Positions 43,425-53,172 of a DNA stretch of 64,000 nt are shown in pieces. Each line of letters opens with the position of its first letter. The stretch's first letter is position 1. The position numbers were made by a program, and so were the translations under genes. The notes under the pieces were generated by a model. That model made no database searches and was not told the origin of the DNA. It was given only the letters and a program-made list of their open reading frames with translations. The stretch spans positions 124,001 through 188,000 of the forward strand of contig NZ_BNGS01000004.1 of the NCBI RefSeq assembly GCF_014905555.1, in the 5' to 3' direction. This DNA comes from Streptomyces sp. Y2F8-2. Lineage in GTDB: Bacteria; Actinomycetota; Actinomycetes; Streptomycetales; Streptomycetaceae.

Positions 43425-43529
43425 TCGGCTCAAACGCGGCGCGCATGATCGGCTCACGCTCGGCGGAGCGTCATCGGGCCTCGCCAGGGGACGGGCCCGG
43501 TTTCGCGGTCGGGCACGTACCATGGCGGC

Positions 43530-44027
43530 ATGTCCTTCCTCCGCCGCCGCAGTGCCACCCCCGCCGGGCCCGACTTCGACGTACTGGCCATGGACCCGGG
43601 TGACTGGCCGGGCAATCTCGGTGCCGGTCTGCTGCCCGCGCCCGACGGGAGCTGCCAGGGCGTCTTCCTGCGCTACGACCTCTTCGGCGGTCGCGGCCCC
43701 GCGATGATCATCGGTAATCTGCCGGAGGGCTCCCCGGCCCGCGACGTCGCCGAGGGCGAGGTCCCCTTCGAGGTGGCCCAGCTGCTGCTCGCGCTGGAGA
43801 ACGACGAGGAGGTCACCGTCGTCGGCAGCGAGGACATCCCGGTGATGCAGGGTGACAACCTCCTCATCGTGCGCCGCCTGAAGCTCTCCGAGAGCCGGAT
43901 CTCCTGCGTCCAGTTCGACCGCAGCGACGGCGTCCTGGTGACCATCGCCGCCTGGGACCGCCCCATCACCGACGACCTGTACGCGCTGCTGAAGCCCCTG
44001 CCCGCGGAGCTGTTCCAGCAGGGCTGA
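43530..44027 (+). CDS. Conserved actinobacterial protein of unknown function
   Basis: A 165-aa acidic, soluble protein beginning MSFLRRRSATPAGPDFDVL. Strand-rich segments such as AMIIGNLPEG, VTVVGSEDIPVMQGDNLLIV and ISCVQFDRSDGVLVTIAAWDRP alternate. No catalytic motif, membrane segment or signal is visible. Codon usage is normal for the genome. It ends at a strong terminator. I do not recognise a characterised family. Confidence 0.8.
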   Translation: MSFLRRRSATPAGPDFDVLAMDPGDWPGNLGAGLLPAPDGSCQGVFLRYDLFGGRGPAMIIGNLPEGSPARDVAEGEVPFEVAQLLLALENDEEVTVVGSEDIPVMQGDNLLIVRRLKLSESRISCVQFDRSDGVLVTIAAWDRPITDDLYALLKPLPAELFQQG

Positions 44028-44050
44028 CAGACACGCCCGAAGGCACTTCA

Positions 44051-44078
44051 GGGCCGGGACCACCCGTGGTCCCGGCCC
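44051..44078. terminator. Strong bidirectional hairpin terminator
   Basis: GGGCCGGGACCAC (44051-44063) pairs perfectly with GTGGTCCCGGCCC (44066-44078) over a 2-nt loop that would open by a pair or two, followed by TT. It separates the convergent genes ending at 44027 and 44090. Confidence 0.85.
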
Positions 44079-44089
44079 TTCCTCTCGTC

Positions 44090-46066
44090 CTACGACGCCG
44101 ACGGCACCACCCGCACGTCCGCCGCCCGGACGAACGCCACTCGGTGGCCGAACTGGATCTCGTAGTACAGGTCCTCACCGGCCACCACCCGGTGCGAGTC
44201 CGTGGTGAAGGTGGTCGCGTAGTAGTACTCGCCCGGCACCACGCCGCCGATCGCATACCGCTGGCCCGCCGGCAGCCGGTACGGCAGCGCCGAGACCGAC
44301 TGCACGGGTACCCCCTCCGGGTACGCCTCCTTCTCGGGGTAGGCGCGGCCGTACACGGGGATGTCCGTGAGACCTTCCCTGGGCGTCACCACGAATCCGG
44401 ACGCGTTCACCGCCGTGGGCCGCTTCTTCGGGTTCCTGAACCACGCCTTCTGGCCCAGGTACCAGATCGCCGTCCAGTCCCCGTCCCGGTCCGCGACCGC
44501 GTACCGCTGGCCCGTGGAGGCTCGCGAGCCGACGTCGTTCACGTCGATCGTCGAGTCGCCGCCCTTGGGGTGCAGGCCGATGTCCTTGATCAGCGGCGCG
44601 GACTCGTCAGGAGCGCTGTACAGCCGGACCTCGCTGGAGCCGTGCGCCGCGCAGGGCTCGCCCGCGGTGGCGCAGCCCGTGTACGGCGGCTGGTTCGCCG
44701 CGTAGTCCGGCAGGATCGTCACCAGCCCGCCCTTCGGCCCGGCCGTGGCGTGGAACGGCCTGCCCAGCAGCTCGAAGTAGTGCCGCCAGTCCCAGTACGG
44801 GCCCGGGTCCGTGTGCATCCCCGGGATGTACGACGACGTCGGGCCCGGAACGTTGTCATGGCCGAGGATGTGCTGACGGTCCAGCGGGATGCCGTACTTC
44901 CCGGCGAGGTACCTCACCAGCCGCGCCGACGAGCGGTACATCGCCTCCGTGTACCAGGCGTCCGGCGAGGCGAGGAACCCCTCGTGCTCGATGCCGACCG
45001 ACGCGGCGTTGACGTACCAGTTGCCCGCGTGCCAGGCCACGTCCTTCGCCTTCACGTGCTGGGCGATCAGTCCGTCCGTGGAGCGCACGGTGTAGTTCCA
45101 CGACACATAGGCCGGGTCCTGGATCAGCTTGAGGACGCCGTCCCACTGGCCTTCCGTGTCGTGGATGACGATGTACCTGATCCGTTGCGAGGCCGGCCGG
45201 TCCGCCAGGTCGTGGTTGCCGTAGTCGTTGTCGCCGAACTGCGCGTACGGTGCCGGGATCCACTCGCAGGACACGCTCCTCGGGCACTCGGTCCCGTCCG
45301 CGTCGGCCGCGCGCAGCCCGGCGCGCCCCAACTGTGCGGTGTCGGGCGCGAGGCCCGGCTCCGCGGCGAGCCGAACGCTCTCACCGGTGTCCGTGATGCG
45401 CTGCTCGCCCTCGCGCAGCACCGTGAAGACGTCGTTCGCGTACGCGGCCGCCGTGGCGGTGTCGTCCGCGCCGGAGAACTCCGCCACCGCCCCGTACCAG
45501 TCGGCCGGGTCGGCGCTCAGCGGCTCGCCGAGGTGTTGCTGCGCGGCGGCGAGCAGGGCGGCCCCGCCCGCGATGTTCGCCGCCGGGTCGGTGCGCAGCC
45601 GCTCGGCCGGCAGGCCGGTGAGCGTGGCGGCCCGGGCCAGCGTCTTCAGCCGGGCCGGCACCTGCGCGTCGGCCGGCACCTGCGTGGTGGGCAGCGGCAG
45701 GGGACGGGCCTCGTCGCCGCGGGCGTCGTCCGCGCCCTCGCTGTGGTGCGCCGCCTCGGTGGCGATCGCGGTGCGGGCGTCCGTGAGATGCATGGGGCCG
45801 TAACCGCCCGCGACGCTCGGCGCGCCGCCGTGTGTGTCCCAGCGGGACTGGAGGTAGGAGACGCCGAGCAGCACGCTCCCCGGTACGTGGTACTGGGCGG
45901 ACGCGGCGGCGAACGCGCTCTGCAGGCCGGCGGGGGTGTCCTGCCCGGTGGGCGGGGCGGCGCCCAGCAGCGGCAGCAGCAGTGCCGCCGAGGCGACGGC
46001 GCCCGCGGTCCTGGAGGTGCGTCTGTGCCCGGCGGGGGCATGGGGGTCGGTGGCGGATCCTCGCAA
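44090..46066 (-). CDS. Secreted N-acetylmuramoyl-L-alanine amidase (PGRP/amidase_2)
   Basis: A 658-aa exported cell-wall hydrolase. A long signal peptide (AGAVASAALLLPLLGAAPP) is followed by a helical N-terminal region that looks like a lytic-transglycosylase-type fold. The amidase_2 domain is in the middle, with zinc ligands in YIVIHDTEGQW and GHDNVPGPTSSYIPGMH and the Glu region in ASVGIEHEGFL. The C-terminal part has beta-rich SH3-like segments (VRLYSAPDES, TDIPVYGRAYPE). The start is TTG at 46066, supported by AGGAGG five bases upstream. It cleaves the stem peptide from peptidoglycan. Confidence 0.88.
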   Translation of the reverse strand: MRGSATDPHAPAGHRRTSRTAGAVASAALLLPLLGAAPPTGQDTPAGLQSAFAAASAQYHVPGSVLLGVSYLQSRWDTHGGAPSVAGGYGPMHLTDARTAIATEAAHHSEGADDARGDEARPLPLPTTQVPADAQVPARLKTLARAATLTGLPAERLRTDPAANIAGGAALLAAAQQHLGEPLSADPADWYGAVAEFSGADDTATAAAYANDVFTVLREGEQRITDTGESVRLAAEPGLAPDTAQLGRAGLRAADADGTECPRSVSCEWIPAPYAQFGDNDYGNHDLADRPASQRIRYIVIHDTEGQWDGVLKLIQDPAYVSWNYTVRSTDGLIAQHVKAKDVAWHAGNWYVNAASVGIEHEGFLASPDAWYTEAMYRSSARLVRYLAGKYGIPLDRQHILGHDNVPGPTSSYIPGMHTDPGPYWDWRHYFELLGRPFHATAGPKGGLVTILPDYAANQPPYTGCATAGEPCAAHGSSEVRLYSAPDESAPLIKDIGLHPKGGDSTIDVNDVGSRASTGQRYAVADRDGDWTAIWYLGQKAWFRNPKKRPTAVNASGFVVTPREGLTDIPVYGRAYPEKEAYPEGVPVQSVSALPYRLPAGQRYAIGGVVPGEYYYATTFTTDSHRVVAGEDLYYEIQFGHRVAFVRAADVRVVPSAS

Positions 46067-46301
46067 TGCAGCCTCCTGGGACGGTCGGGCGCTCTGGGGC
46101 GTGCGGGGGCCGAACGTCCGTCAGTGGTACTCGGTGACCGACGATCCGTCAATCATGCCCGTGCATCAGCGAATTCCCACGTCAGCAGCGGTTGCCGGGA
46201 GTTTCGCGGCGGCGGTGACAGGGCCTGCGGGGCGTCACTGGCGTGGACCAATGAGCCGACCGCAGGGCCGCCGAAGGTCCCTGGCCGGCCGGACACGACG
46301 A

Positions 46302-46342
46302 AGGTCCGCGGTGCGCCACTTTCGTGAGCGCTCCGCGGACCT
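46302..46342. terminator. Hairpin terminator downstream of the phosphotransferase-like gene
   Basis: AGGTCCGCGG (46302-46311) pairs perfectly with CCGCGGACCT (46333-46342). The inner bases continue pairing as GCG-CAC/GTG-GCG around TTTC. It lies 10 bp past the stop of the leftward gene ending at 46352. Confidence 0.8.
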
Positions 46343-46351
46343 ACGTCCCCG

Positions 46352-47491
46352 TCAGCGAGTGCCGACCGCCGCTCGTACGGCCCGCCGGGCCATCTGGCAG
46401 TCGTCGTGCAGCCGCCGCAGCAGCAGCCGCTGCTCCTCGCCGGACGGCGCAGCGCCGGGGTGGGCCACTCCCGGTGCCGCCGGGGTCGTGTCGTGCATCG
46501 AACGCTGCACGGCCGTCTCATACGTGCGGATCTCGCGGGTCAGGACGAGCATCAGGTTCACCAGGAAGGCGTCGCGCGACGCCGGTCCCGCCGACTGTGC
46601 GATCTGGCTGATCTGACGCCGCGCCACCGGGGCGTCGCCGAGGACGGCCCACAGCGTCGCCAGGTCGTACCCGGGCAGGTACCAGCCCGAGTGCTCCCAG
46701 TCCAGCAGCACCGGGCCCGCCGGCGAGAGCAGGACGTTCGACAGCAGGGCGTCGCCGTGGCAGAACTGGCCCATGCCCTGCCGGCCCGCCGCGTGGGCGA
46801 TGCCGTGCAGCAGCTTCTGCAGATCGCCCATGTCCCGGTCCGTGAGCAGCCCCAGATCGTGGAAGCGCGAGATCCGCTCCGCGTAGTCCAGCGGGGCGCC
46901 GAACGTGCCCGCCGGGGGACGCCACGCGTTCAGCCGGCAGATCGCGCCCAGTGCCGCCCGGATGTCCGCGCGCGGCGGCGCCTCCACCGGATGCCGCTGC
47001 AGCGCGGCCACCCGGCCGGGCATCCGCTCGATGACCAGGGTGCAGTTGTCAGGGTCCGCCGCGATCAGTCGAGGCGCCCGGACCGGAGGGCGGTGCCGGA
47101 CGAACGACCGGTATGCCGCTATCTCGTGCCTGAAGCGCTCGGACCAGATGGGGGAGTGGTCGAGTAAACACTTGGCCACGGCCGTACTGCGCCCCGTGGT
47201 GCCGACGAGGAGCACGGAGCGCCCGCTTCGGCGCAGTACCTGCACCGGTGTGAACTCCGGGCAGATGCGGTGCACCGAGGCGATCGCCGTGCGCAGTTGC
47301 GCGCCCTGGGGGCCTGACAAGTCGATTCTCCCGCTGAGCGGCTGGGTGCCGACGCCCGGGACGCGCCGCGTCATGCCGGCACCGAGCACGGGGGCCGCCG
47401 GTCGCGCGGGCTCGAGGTAGGGGCCGCCGGCGCCCGGGCGGGGGCGCAGCGGCCGGGGCGGGGCGGACACGGAGGACGATGCTGCGTACAT
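46352..47491 (-). CDS. Aminoglycoside phosphotransferase-fold kinase
   Basis: A 379-aa APH-family protein. The N-terminal 65 residues are Pro/Ala-rich. The kinase-like core has [19 protein letters not shown] (ATP Lys), a catalytic loop [13 protein letters not shown] and the metal-binding [17 protein letters not shown]. The ATG at 47491 follows GAAGGGA; an extension to 47614 lacks support. It is divergent from the NsdA-like regulator. The substrate is unknown: small molecules such as antibiotics, choline or sugars are possible. Confidence 0.85.
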   Translation of the reverse strand: MYAASSSVSAPPRPLRPRPGAGGPYLEPARPAAPVLGAGMTRRVPGVGTQPLSGRIDLSGPQGAQLRTAIASVHRICPEFTPVQVLRRSGRSVLLVGTTGRSTAVAKCLLDHSPIWSERFRHEIAAYRSFVRHRPPVRAPRLIAADPDNCTLVIERMPGRVAALQRHPVEAPPRADIRAALGAICRLNAWRPPAGTFGAPLDYAERISRFHDLGLLTDRDMGDLQKLLHGIAHAAGRQGMGQFCHGDALLSNVLLSPAGPVLLDWEHSGWYLPGYDLATLWAVLGDAPVARRQISQIAQSAGPASRDAFLVNLMLVLTREIRTYETAVQRSMHDTTPAAPGVAHPGAAPSGEEQRLLLRRLHDDCQMARRAVRAAVGTR

Positions 47492-47679
47492 AGGTGAGAC
47501 AGATCCCTTCGTGTGCCTGCGAATTCCGCGCCCGCCCGGCCCGGCCGCCGCCGGCGCACCCTGGGGAATGTCCCTGCGGCGACCGGGTCGGGGTGGCGCG
47601 TTCCTACCTGACACCCGATGGGCCGTGGCACACCATCTGGCGCACCCTGGCGAACCCTGGCGAATAGTCCCGCTGCAAC

Positions 47680-47698
47680 TGACAGCGGGCTACTGTCA
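47680..47698. promoter_or_regulatory. TGACAG-N7-CTGTCA inverted repeat at the NsdA-like promoter
   Basis: A perfect 6-bp inverted repeat ends 27 bp before the GTG at 47726. On the complement strand it reads TTGACAG, which could also act as a -35 box. Just upstream an ACCCTGGCGA unit is repeated in tandem (47645-47664). Possible autoregulatory operator. Confidence 0.4.
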
Positions 47699-47725
47699 AC
47701 TCAGCCGAGAACCTGGGGGCTTGAT

Positions 47726-49225
47726 GTGAGCGGACAACCCAACACCCGCCTGGCGGACCTGTTCGGCCTGACCGGCTGGTCCAAGGGTGAACTCGCGAGG
47801 ATGGTCAACCGGAAGGCGGCGGCCATGGGCCACCCCCAGCTGGCGACCGACACCTCCCGGGTGCGGCGTTGGATCGACACGGGAGAGATCCCGCGCGATC
47901 CCGTGCCGCGGGTGCTGGCGGCGCTGTTCACCGAGCGACTCGGCCGTGTCGTGACCATCGAGGACCTCGGTCTGGTCCGGCACGGGCGCACGGGGAGACG
48001 GCGTGACGAAGGGAGTGCGAAGCACCCCGACGGAGTGCCATGGGCGCCCGAGCGGACGGCTGCGGTCCTCACCGAATTCACGGGAATGGACCTCATGCTC
48101 AACCGACGCGGCTTGGTGGGCGCGGGTGCCGCGCTCGCCGCAGGATCCGCACTCAGCAGCGCCATGCACGACTGGCTGCGCACCGATCCGGCCCTGGCGG
48201 CCGACGCCCCCCGCTACGACGACCCCCTGCACGCCGACCCCGCCGGGTTCGACCGTTACGAGGCCGCCCCCATCGGGTCGCAGGAGGTCGAGGAACTGGA
48301 GCGCTCGGTGGAGGTGTTCCGGGCCTGGGACGCGGCCCGCGGCGGCGGCCTCCAGCGCAAGGCGGTCGTGGGACAGCTCAACGAGGTGGGAGGCATGCTC
48401 GCCTACCGCCACCCCGACCATCTGCAGCGCCGCCTGTGGGGCGTCGCCGCCAACCTCGCCGTTCTCGCGGGCTGGATGTCGCACGACATCGGCCTGGAGC
48501 CCACGGCGCAGAAGTACTTCGTCATCGCCGCGCACGCGGCCCGCGAGGGCGGCGACCGGCCCCGCGCCGGGGAGGCGCTCTCCCGCGCCGCCCGGCAGAT
48601 GGTGCACCTCGGCCGTCCCGACGACGCCCTGGACCTGATGCAGCTCGCCAGGTCGGGCTCCGGCGACGAGGTGCTGCCGCGCACCAAGGCCATGCTCTGC
48701 ACCATCGAGGCCTGGGCGCAGGCGTCGATGGGCAAGGGACAGGCCATGCGGCGCACCCTCGGCGAGGCGGAGGACCTGTTCGTCTCCGACAAGGGGGACG
48801 TTCCCCCGCCGAGCTGGATGCAGATGTTCGACGAGGCGGACCTGCACGGCATGCAGGCCCTGGCCTACCGCACCCTCGCCGAACACGAGCCCGGCGCGGC
48901 CCTCATCGCGCAACGCCACGCCAAGGAGGCGCTGGAGCTGCGTGGAACCGGCCGGGACCGGTCGAAGATCTTCGACCACATCTCCATGGCGTCCGCCTGC
49001 TTCATCGCCGACGACCCCGAACAGGCCGACCGCTACGCCCGCCTGGCCCTGACGTCCATGGGGGCGAACTCCTCCCAGCGCACCTGGGACCGGTTGCGTG
49101 AGATGTACCGGCTCACCGCGCAGTACTCGAGCTATCCGAGGATCCAGGACCTGCGTGAGGAGATCGAACAGGCCCTTCCGAAGGGCGTGTCCAAGCCGAG
49201 AGGCGGCAACCGGGCGCAGGCATAG
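47726..49225 (+). CDS. NsdA-like TPR regulator
   Basis: A 499-aa protein. The N-terminus (TRLADLFGLTGWSKGELARM, TDTSRVRRWIDTGEIPRDPV) looks like a divergent HTH. A central RRGLVGAGAALAAGSALSSAM stretch and a long TPR-rich C-terminus follow. From memory, this layout and wording closely match NsdA of S. coelicolor, a negative regulator of sporulation and antibiotic production. The identity with NsdA rather than a paralogue was not tested. The start is a GTG with a weak site; no better start exists nearby. A palindrome precedes it. Confidence 0.85.
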   Translation: MSGQPNTRLADLFGLTGWSKGELARMVNRKAAAMGHPQLATDTSRVRRWIDTGEIPRDPVPRVLAALFTERLGRVVTIEDLGLVRHGRTGRRRDEGSAKHPDGVPWAPERTAAVLTEFTGMDLMLNRRGLVGAGAALAAGSALSSAMHDWLRTDPALAADAPRYDDPLHADPAGFDRYEAAPIGSQEVEELERSVEVFRAWDAARGGGLQRKAVVGQLNEVGGMLAYRHPDHLQRRLWGVAANLAVLAGWMSHDIGLEPTAQKYFVIAAHAAREGGDRPRAGEALSRAARQMVHLGRPDDALDLMQLARSGSGDEVLPRTKAMLCTIEAWAQASMGKGQAMRRTLGEAEDLFVSDKGDVPPPSWMQMFDEADLHGMQALAYRTLAEHEPGAALIAQRHAKEALELRGTGRDRSKIFDHISMASACFIADDPEQADRYARLALTSMGANSSQRTWDRLREMYRLTAQYSSYPRIQDLREEIEQALPKGVSKPRGGNRAQA

Positions 49226-49285
49226 CGGGCCGGTGGGTCCGTGTCGGCAACAGGGCGGAGCCGTCCTGCCCCGTCTCCCTGACAG

Positions 49286-50680
49286 TCAGGAGACCACCCT
49301 GGCGACGAGCACGCACGCGTCGTCCTCGCGCCCGCTCTCGCCGAACTCCTCCACGACAGTGCGTACACAGTCCTGGGCCGTGCGGTCCGCGCGGAGGCGC
49401 GGAGCCAGGTCGAGCAGCCTCTGCACGGCCTCCGTGCCGGTGTGCCGCGGGACCAGCCCGTCGGTGTGCAGGAGCAGCAGGTCGCCTTCCCGAAGCGTCT
49501 CCTCGGCCTGCCCGTAGGCGGCTTGGGGCCTCGCCCCGAGCAGGACGCCCTCGGGTCCGGCCAGCACGCGCCCCGTCCCGTCGCGGAACAGCAACGGGGC
49601 GGGGTGCCCTGCCTGCGCCCAGCTCAGGCTGCGCGTGGCGGGCCGATAGCGGCAGCACACCGCGCTGCCCAGGGCCGGCTGGTCGGAGGCGTCCAGGAGC
49701 TGGTTGAGCCAGCCCAGGAGTCGGCCTGGCGCGGTGCCGGCCATGGCCATGCCCCGGAGGGCACCGATCAGGGTCGCCATGCCGGAGGCCACGGCCATAC
49801 CGTGTCCGGTGAGGTCGCCGGCGCCGAGCAGCGTGTCCCCGTCGGGCAGGTCGAACGCGTCGTACCAGTGGCCGCCGATCGGCGCGCTCGCGGACGCGGG
49901 AAGATGGCGGGCGGCCAGGTCCAGGGCGCCGGTGCCCTGTCGGGGGAGCCGTAGCGAGCCGCGCCGCGGCGGGAGCACGGCCTCCTGGAGCTCGGCCGCG
50001 AGCCGGTGTTCGGTCCGGGCCTGGTGGCGCTGCATCGCGTCGCCGGTCTCGCGTACCGTCCGTTGGCTGCGGCGCAGTTCGCTCACGTCCCGCAGCACGG
50101 CCCACATCGAGGCGGTGCTGCCGTCGACGTCGAGCACCGGCTCGCCCATCATGTGCACCGTGCGGACCTCGCCGTCGGGGCGACGGATCCGGAACTCCCC
50201 GTCGATGGGCTTGCCGTCGACCAGGCAGTCCGTCACCATCGCCGTCAGCAGCGGCCGGTCCTCGTCGTGCACCAGCGAGGGCAGTTCGTCGAGGGTGAGC
50301 GCGGGGGACGAGGGTTCGCGGCCGAGGATCTGGTACAGCTCGCCCGACCAACTCGCCTCGTCGGTCAGCAGGTTCCACTCCGCGCTGCCGACCCGGCTGA
50401 GCAGGGAGCCGACGGGCGGGGCGGGAGGACCGGCGGGCACGGGTGGCGGGCCGTCGCGCAGCTGCTCCAAGTGGGCGTCGAGGTCGTTGAGTTGGTGCAG
50501 TGCGAGGTCGCACAGCGCCCGCTGCCACCGGCCCTCGGGGTCCGTGCCGTCCTCGGGTGCCTCGCGCCGTACGGCGTCCACATCGCCGCGCAGCCGCCGG
50601 GTCTGCGAGATGAGCGCGTCGACCGAGTCGCGGCCGGGTGGCGGTGGGGCGGGGCGGTCCGCGGAGAGATGGGGTGGCAT
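49286..50680 (-). CDS. PAS-domain SpoIIE/PP2C-type phosphatase (RsbU-like)
   Basis: A 464-aa protein. A helical N-terminus leads into a PAS domain (SAEWNLLTDEASWSGELYQI, EFRIRRPDGEVRTVHMMG). The SpoIIE phosphatase domain (about 220-464) has GGHWYDAFDLPDG, LLGAGDLTGHGMAVASGMA and SGREDDACVLVARV, which hold the metal-binding Asp residues. Such enzymes dephosphorylate anti-anti-sigma factors. The ATG at 50680 has GGAG four bases upstream. A TGGCATATGCCA palindrome lies about 117 bp upstream. Confidence 0.9.
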   Translation of the reverse strand: MPPHLSADRPAPPPPGRDSVDALISQTRRLRGDVDAVRREAPEDGTDPEGRWQRALCDLALHQLNDLDAHLEQLRDGPPPVPAGPPAPPVGSLLSRVGSAEWNLLTDEASWSGELYQILGREPSSPALTLDELPSLVHDEDRPLLTAMVTDCLVDGKPIDGEFRIRRPDGEVRTVHMMGEPVLDVDGSTASMWAVLRDVSELRRSQRTVRETGDAMQRHQARTEHRLAAELQEAVLPPRRGSLRLPRQGTGALDLAARHLPASASAPIGGHWYDAFDLPDGDTLLGAGDLTGHGMAVASGMATLIGALRGMAMAGTAPGRLLGWLNQLLDASDQPALGSAVCCRYRPATRSLSWAQAGHPAPLLFRDGTGRVLAGPEGVLLGARPQAAYGQAEETLREGDLLLLHTDGLVPRHTGTEAVQRLLDLAPRLRADRTAQDCVRTVVEEFGESGREDDACVLVARVVS

Positions 50681-50796
50681 GACGCGCTCCGATGCGGGGA
50701 CGGTTCGACCAGGTCCGGCGGAAGGACCGTTACGACTGTGGCACAGCCGACGACGGGGCGTAAGGGATTTGGCAACACCCGATACGGTGGTGCTTC

Positions 50797-50808
50797 TGGC
50801 ATATGCCA
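50797..50808. promoter_or_regulatory. Perfect palindrome TGGCATATGCCA upstream of the PP2C gene
   Basis: A 12-bp perfect palindrome followed by AA. A related half-site TTTGGCAA lies at 50768-50775. Both are in the 278-bp region before the leftward phosphatase gene. This is consistent with a dimeric regulator site. Confidence 0.45.
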
Positions 50809-50958
50809 AAGGCTTGCGGAAGAAGTGGTCGGAGCCGGTGACGGGCCGGTCCGGCCGGGCAAGTCGTAGGGAGGGTACGCCACTTGACGTTCCCGGTACA
50901 GACGTCAGATCGTGCACGTGTACGGGTGATGAATGCGTGTACGGGTCCGCTGCGGCGG

Positions 50959-51984
50959 TCAGCGGTCATCGCCCCCGTACAGCTCGGGGCGCGGTGCCAG
51001 GGCGACCGCCTCCCGGGCGCCGCTCGCCTGCGCCCGCACGCCCGCCTCGGCGACCACGGAGGCCGCATAGCCGTCCCACGCCGAGGGCCCGGTGACCCGC
51101 CCCTGCCGGGTGGCGTCGACCCAGGCCTGTACCTCGCGGTCGTAGGCGTCGGCGAACCGGACGAGATAGTCCTGCGCGACCTCCTCACGCGCGCCGTCCG
51201 CGGTCGTGACGACCATGGAGTGACCGTCGCCGATGCGGGCGCTGCCGCCCTCGCAGACGGCCTCGCAGCGCACCTGGTAACCGAAGCCGCTGTTGACGAA
51301 GATCTCCACATCGACGAGGGCGCCCCCCGACGTCTCGAACAGCACGAACTGAGGGTCGAGCAGGCCGTGTGGAGCGTTCGAGGACGGCCCGGGGCGCAGC
51401 ACGGTCACCGCGGTCGGCTCCTGGCCCAGCAGCCAGCGGGCGGCGTCGATCTCGTGCGAGACGGAGCTGTTGATCAGCATGGCGGTGGTGAAACCGGGAG
51501 GTGAGGAGACGTTGCGGTGCGTGCAGTGCAACATCAGCGCCCTCCCCAGTCGGCCGCTGTCCAGCAGCGACTTCAGCCGCAGGTACTCTGCGTCGTAGCG
51601 GCGCATGAACCCCACCTGCGTGAGGCGCCGCCCGAGCCGGGACTCCGCCTCCACCACGCGCAGCGCCCCGGCCGCGTCCGGCACCAGCGGCTTCTCACAC
51701 AACACCGGCAGCCTGCGCGCGAAGGCCGCGAGCAGCGCCTCCTCGTGGGCCGGGCCCGGCGAGGCGATCAGCACGGCCTGGACGCCGGGCGCGTCCAGCG
51801 CGGCCTCGGGGTCGGCGTGCACCGATACGCCTTCGACACCGGCCGTGGCCTCCTCGGCACGGTCCGTCTCGGGATCCGCCACGGCCACCACCCTCGCGCC
51901 GCTCACCACGCGGTCCAGCCGGCGTATGTGGTCGGCGCCCATGTGCCCCGCACCCAGTACCGCCACGCCCAGCAGATCGCCCAT
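50959..51984 (-). CDS. Gfo/Idh/MocA-family oxidoreductase, inositol dehydrogenase-like
   Basis: A 341-aa NAD(P)-dependent oxidoreductase. The Rossmann motif [16 protein letters not shown], the EKP motif [11 protein letters not shown] and the C-terminal [16 protein letters not shown], with a probable catalytic His/Asp pair, are visible. It is most like myo-inositol 2-dehydrogenases. No sugar transporter or regulator is adjacent, so it appears to stand alone. Third Gfo/Idh/MocA gene in the window. Confidence 0.87.
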   Translation of the reverse strand: MGDLLGVAVLGAGHMGADHIRRLDRVVSGARVVAVADPETDRAEEATAGVEGVSVHADPEAALDAPGVQAVLIASPGPAHEEALLAAFARRLPVLCEKPLVPDAAGALRVVEAESRLGRRLTQVGFMRRYDAEYLRLKSLLDSGRLGRALMLHCTHRNVSSPPGFTTAMLINSSVSHEIDAARWLLGQEPTAVTVLRPGPSSNAPHGLLDPQFVLFETSGGALVDVEIFVNSGFGYQVRCEAVCEGGSARIGDGHSMVVTTADGAREEVAQDYLVRFADAYDREVQAWVDATRQGRVTGPSAWDGYAASVVAEAGVRAQASGAREAVALAPRPELYGGDDR

Positions 51985-52074
51985 GTGCTCCCGCCCTCCC
52001 TCTCCGCGGACCGTTCCCGGCAGGGTAGACCGCGGAGAGGACGGCCTCGGCAGAAGCCTCGGCAGGTGAGCGGC

Positions 52075-53172
52075 TCAGTAGCGGAGCACCCCGGCGATCC
52101 CCTGTGCGTCGCCCAGGGCGCCGTCGGGGACGAAGCGGACGTCGGCACCGGTGTCCAGGCAGCGCTCCACGATCTCGTCCACGATGTCCTCGCGGGCGTC
52201 CAGGTCGCCGCTCTCGGCCGGCACCAGATGGTCGCCGCCGTCGGCGCGGACCGTGACGCGGTAGTTCTCCTCCACCGCCAGGAGCCGGACGCGTCCGTCG
52301 GAGGCGTTCTGCCAGACCTCGTCGACGCCGGCGGCGAACGCCTTGCGACCGCGGGCCGACTCCAGCTCCCGGCTGACCGTCTCGACGGTCCTGTGCTCCT
52401 CGGCGGCGATCACCGGCTGGACGGCCTGCCACACGGCGTCGGGGGTGCCGTGGGTGAGTCCGCCGTGGCGGACGTGGACCGCGTCCCTGGTGACGGTGCC
52501 GAGCTCGTCCAGAACGGACAGCGTGGCCTGCTCGCCGGCGACGTAGAGGGGGCGCGGATACCGGCGCATGATCCTGCTCATGGCGCTGTCGGCGTCGCGC
52601 AGGAAGCGGCGGGTCGTCTCGTCGCGGGACGTGCTCGGCATGTCGCCGATCTGCATCTGGCGCTCGGCGTCGAAGTTCTCCCGGCTCCGGGTCAGCGGGA
52701 AGCCGCCGGTGCGTTCCTCCGCGACGTGGCCGGCACCGCCGTTCCACAGCGCCACCCGGTCGGCCGAGACGGTGAGCACCCAGAACGGCCGCTCGGCGAC
52801 CTGCGCGGCCACCAGGTTGCGGGTCAGGAAGGTGTCCGAGAGCACCACGCGCTCGGGCACCGTGCGGGCCAGCGACCACACCTGGTGTTCGCCCGGTGCG
52901 GCGAAGATGACCAGGCCGTCCTCGGCGTGTCCGAGGTCGACCTCGGCGAGCGCCCGGTCGAGCTGGTCCGCGACGTCGATACGGCGTTCCCTGGGGACCG
53001 CCGGATCGGCTTCGAGTTGCTTCTTGGCGTCGGCCAGCGCGTTGCGCAGCCGTACCCGGTCCTCCGCGTGCTCGGTCGCGCGGCGGTGCGTGGGCGTCAG
53101 CACCGACACCGCGGGGTAGGGCCGTGGCCGGCGCAGTTCCGCGAGAGTCGTGGGACTGAGGGCATGCTCCAT
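52075..53172 (-). CDS. Bacterial archaeo-eukaryotic release factor-like protein (baeRF family)
   Basis: A 365-aa protein with an eRF1-like middle and C-terminal domain pattern: PYPAVSVLTPTHRR at the N-terminus, LVIFAAPGEHQVWSLA, RPFWVLTVSADRVALWNG, PLYVAGEQATLSVLDEL and the ending ALGDAQGIAGVLRY. The family is thought to act on stalled ribosomes or peptidyl-tRNA; its bacterial role is not established. The ATG at 53172 begins the conserved domain. Confidence 0.83.
   Translation of the reverse strand: MEHALSPTTLAELRRPRPYPAVSVLTPTHRRATEHAEDRVRLRNALADAKKQLEADPAVPRERRIDVADQLDRALAEVDLGHAEDGLVIFAAPGEHQVWSLARTVPERVVLSDTFLTRNLVAAQVAERPFWVLTVSADRVALWNGGAGHVAEERTGGFPLTRSRENFDAERQMQIGDMPSTSRDETTRRFLRDADSAMSRIMRRYPRPLYVAGEQATLSVLDELGTVTRDAVHVRHGGLTHGTPDAVWQAVQPVIAAEEHRTVETVSRELESARGRKAFAAGVDEVWQNASDGRVRLLAVEENYRVTVRADGGDHLVPAESGDLDAREDIVDEIVERCLDTGADVRFVPDGALGDAQGIAGVLRY

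Noticed and set aside
43405..43475. Imperfect repeat of GCTCGGCGGAGCGT behind the SnoaL-like gene
   Set aside because: Short, GC-rich and with a weak 6-bp stem; probably chance duplication or a weak terminator, not supported enough to list.
44066..46327. 753-codon frame antisense to the amidase gene
   Set aside because: Arg/Val-rich shadow with no domains; the amidase has a signal peptide, zinc ligands and a strong ribosome-binding site.
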